Below the pieces are notes generated by a model. It was not told the origin of the DNA. It made no database searches and was given only the letters and a program-made list of their open reading frames with translations. The translations under genes were made by a program, and so were the position numbers. Shown piece after piece: positions 62,366 to 64,000 of a DNA stretch of 64,000 nt. The stretch spans positions 1-64,000 of the forward strand of contig JARBJD010000030.1 in NCBI GenBank assembly GCA_033064195.1, in the 5' to 3' direction. The DNA comes from Blattamonas nauphoetae (lineage: Eukaryota; Preaxostyla; Oxymonadida). Every line of letters begins with the position of its first letter. The first letter of the stretch is position 1.

Positions 62366-64000
62366 TCAGTGTTTGAAAAAGTATGAAGGTTCGATCAAGT
62401 CTGTGAAGAAATTAACACGCAAAACCGACCACAAAGAATACGTATTTGAGAAATGGGAATGAAAGAATCGTGGTTTCGAGAGAATGAGGAACACATAACA
62501 ATCAAGACGAAAGAAAAGAAGCAGCGAGGTCAAAAAGTGACAGGGAAGCGTGTCCGAACTGATTCTGCGCATCCTCACTGATGGTGAAGGAGCGGCTGCG
62601 GGAGACATCGGTGGTTTCTCCTTCCTTGACTTCTTCGTACAAGTCGAGAGGGGTGACACTGTCTTCGGGTGGATGTTGCGCTTTTGCTGCTTGTGGAGGA
62701 TGAGGGCCTTCAGTGGAAAATTGAGGAGCTTGGCCTGTGGATTAGTGCAGTGAGTCAATGTTGATGATGCCAGAGCGCCGCAGGAGATGTCCGCTTTAAG
62801 GGTAGACGCCTCGAGTGAGGAGTTCGGCTGGACAAGTTGGATGATCGGGATGCGTGTCCGAGAGGAGTGTGGAGCGGTAGTATGCATCAATCTCCTCCTC
62901 CACCAACGATGTGTCTGCATGAGGCTGCACCCACATCGGGAGTAGTGTGGGCAACCGCGCTGGGTGAAGCTGGTATCATCGCTAAATGCGATGGAATCCG
63001 GGTTGTCGTTGTTCGGCTCCGATCCGGCGAGAGCAGGTCTTGTGCTGGCGTGTTCGCTGCGAGAGGCGTCGATGAGAAGACGAGGGTATTCCACAACAGA
63101 ATGTGAGGTGACAATGGGCCGGCTGAGGCTGAGCTGCTTCTGGATGGACTGGGTGAGCATGGCAGACAGCAGACGCTTGATCAGGCTATGTCTCTCGTCG
63201 TCTTGCACCGAGTGCTTCTTCCTCTCTTCCGAAAATATCTTTTCTTCGATTGCGAGAGCCAGTTTGCACTCGCTTCTGTCTTTGTGTCGATACAGCACCG
63301 CACGTCGGACATGATACGATGTGTGGAGAGTTGAGGTTGGAGAGCCTGGACTGCATCATCGATGCGTGGGAATGGAGAGGGCTGCCGGTGACTGGCTCGG
63401 GCAGAGTGAACGTCTCGCCGGACCAAAACTGGAAGATGGCACAGATGATACGCTGCGCGTGTGATGTGTCACCACTACACATCGGATTTGAACACAACGG
63501 CGATGTCGGTCATGGAGAGGGACAGTGACGCTGGGAATGAGCCTGTCCCACACAACACGAGTTCTGGGTTGACAGACTGGGAAATGTCGAAGAGTTGGGC
63601 GAGTACATCCGTGCGGAGGAGGCATTCAGCCTTTGCAAGCGCAGAGTGAGATATAAACGGCAGTGGCCCGCAAGAAAGAAGCTCGATTGGAATCGAGAGG
63701 AACGAAAAGGTGGATGATATCGGCAGCAGACTCTCAATCGTGAAGCGGCGGAAAGCGGAGTCTTCCGAGAAAATTGTGGCGACATTCGACTGTAGAACGG
63801 ACATAACGCGCTTCTAGTCCATCCACAAGGCAAGAACGTCGATATCCTCCATATTTTCGAGAGGGATGTTCAGGGAACGAATTTTAGGCGAGTTTCCACT
63901 TGCTTGAATGTGTGGAAGAAATCGCGAGATAGAAGAAACATTTGCGAAAGAGGAGCTTGGAAGGAAGTCAAATGAGTCTCCGTCTTCTGATTGTCTTTGA
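62366..64000 (-). CDS. Unrecognised coding-like region, runs off the window
   Basis: From the right edge the minus strand reads DGDSFDFLPSSSFANVSSIS, NIPLENMEDIDVLALWMD, a TAG (63813-63815), KRVMSVLQSNVATIFSEDSA and on to SMTDIAVVFKSD. A GT-AG pair there would lead into FWSGETFTLPEPVTGSPLHS with HIVSCPTCG, and another frame change into LYRHKDRSECKLALAIEEKI. Composition (GC-rich, few stops) suggests real exons of a Ser-rich protein with a Cys pair, but I know no family. The far part (62366-62900) is Arg/Ser/Pro-rich and less gene-like. Exon ends and the 3' limit are uncertain; the TAG may mean decay, an intron, or a missed boundary. Confidence 0.35.

Noticed and set aside
62366-63500. IspG-like motif IVSCPTCG
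   Set aside because: The CPTCG motif occurs in IspG, but none of the other IspG motifs (for example NGPGE) are present and the flanks do not match.

Overview
The window is nuclear DNA of an intron-rich, flagellated microbial eukaryote. It carries densely packed, well recognisable eukaryotic genes (CNOT9, FACT SSRP1/Pob3, SRP receptor beta, RPA43, exportin-7, U1-70K). At least two genes point to a cilium: CFAP161 and a giant WD-repeat protein like WDR90/POC16. 32 GT-AG introns could be placed so that reading frame and family alignment both fit; they run from 32 to 154 bases, mostly 32-60. Stops of all three kinds end genes, and the 2493-codon WD-repeat gene has no in-frame stop, so the host uses the standard code. 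A metamonad such as an oxymonad would fit, but the sequence alone does not prove it.

Left end (1-10.5 kb): a GC-rich minisatellite, a poor region with one charged ORF, a broken copy of a capsid-bearing, Polinton-like element (about 2.73-7.67 kb), three copies of an unnamed 260-300 base repeat, tRNA-like sequences, a tandem duplication, and the catalytic half of a pogo/Tigger-type DDE transposase.

Host gene block (10.5-42.9 kb): CNOT9(+), CDP-DAG synthase(-), SSRP1(-), SREK1IP1-like zinc knuckle/RS protein(+), SRP receptor beta(+), RPA43(+), phosphopantetheinyl transferase(-), CFAP161(+), CAP-domain protein(+), exportin-7(+), WDR20/CreC-like(-), four-TM protein(+), WDR90-like(+), U1-70K(-). 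Spacers are short (about 90-800 bases) and several gene pairs are divergent or convergent. The genes form no single pathway; they are housekeeping plus ciliary genes.

Right accessory region (42.9-64 kb): two full and one partial copies of a 600-base TIR element with TAA target duplications; a stand-alone gene of a W/Y-rich repeat-domain family; a roughly 12-unit array of about 135-base units that read on the minus strand as exon plus mini-intron; a 2.4 kb TIR element with a perfect 8-base target duplication that carries a leucine-rich-repeat gene whose frame is crossed by four TAA/TAG codons and no TGA; and a second, mostly whole-looking copy of the Polinton-like element (about 49.5-61.3 kb) into which the LRR element has inserted. 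The last 1.6 kb hold an unrecognised minus-strand coding-like region that runs off the window.

The two virus-like copies share gene order, paired paralogous capsid-like genes and a T-rich promoter-like box just before each start codon. Both carry the repeat-domain gene at the same end and in the same relative orientation, so that family appears to belong to the element.
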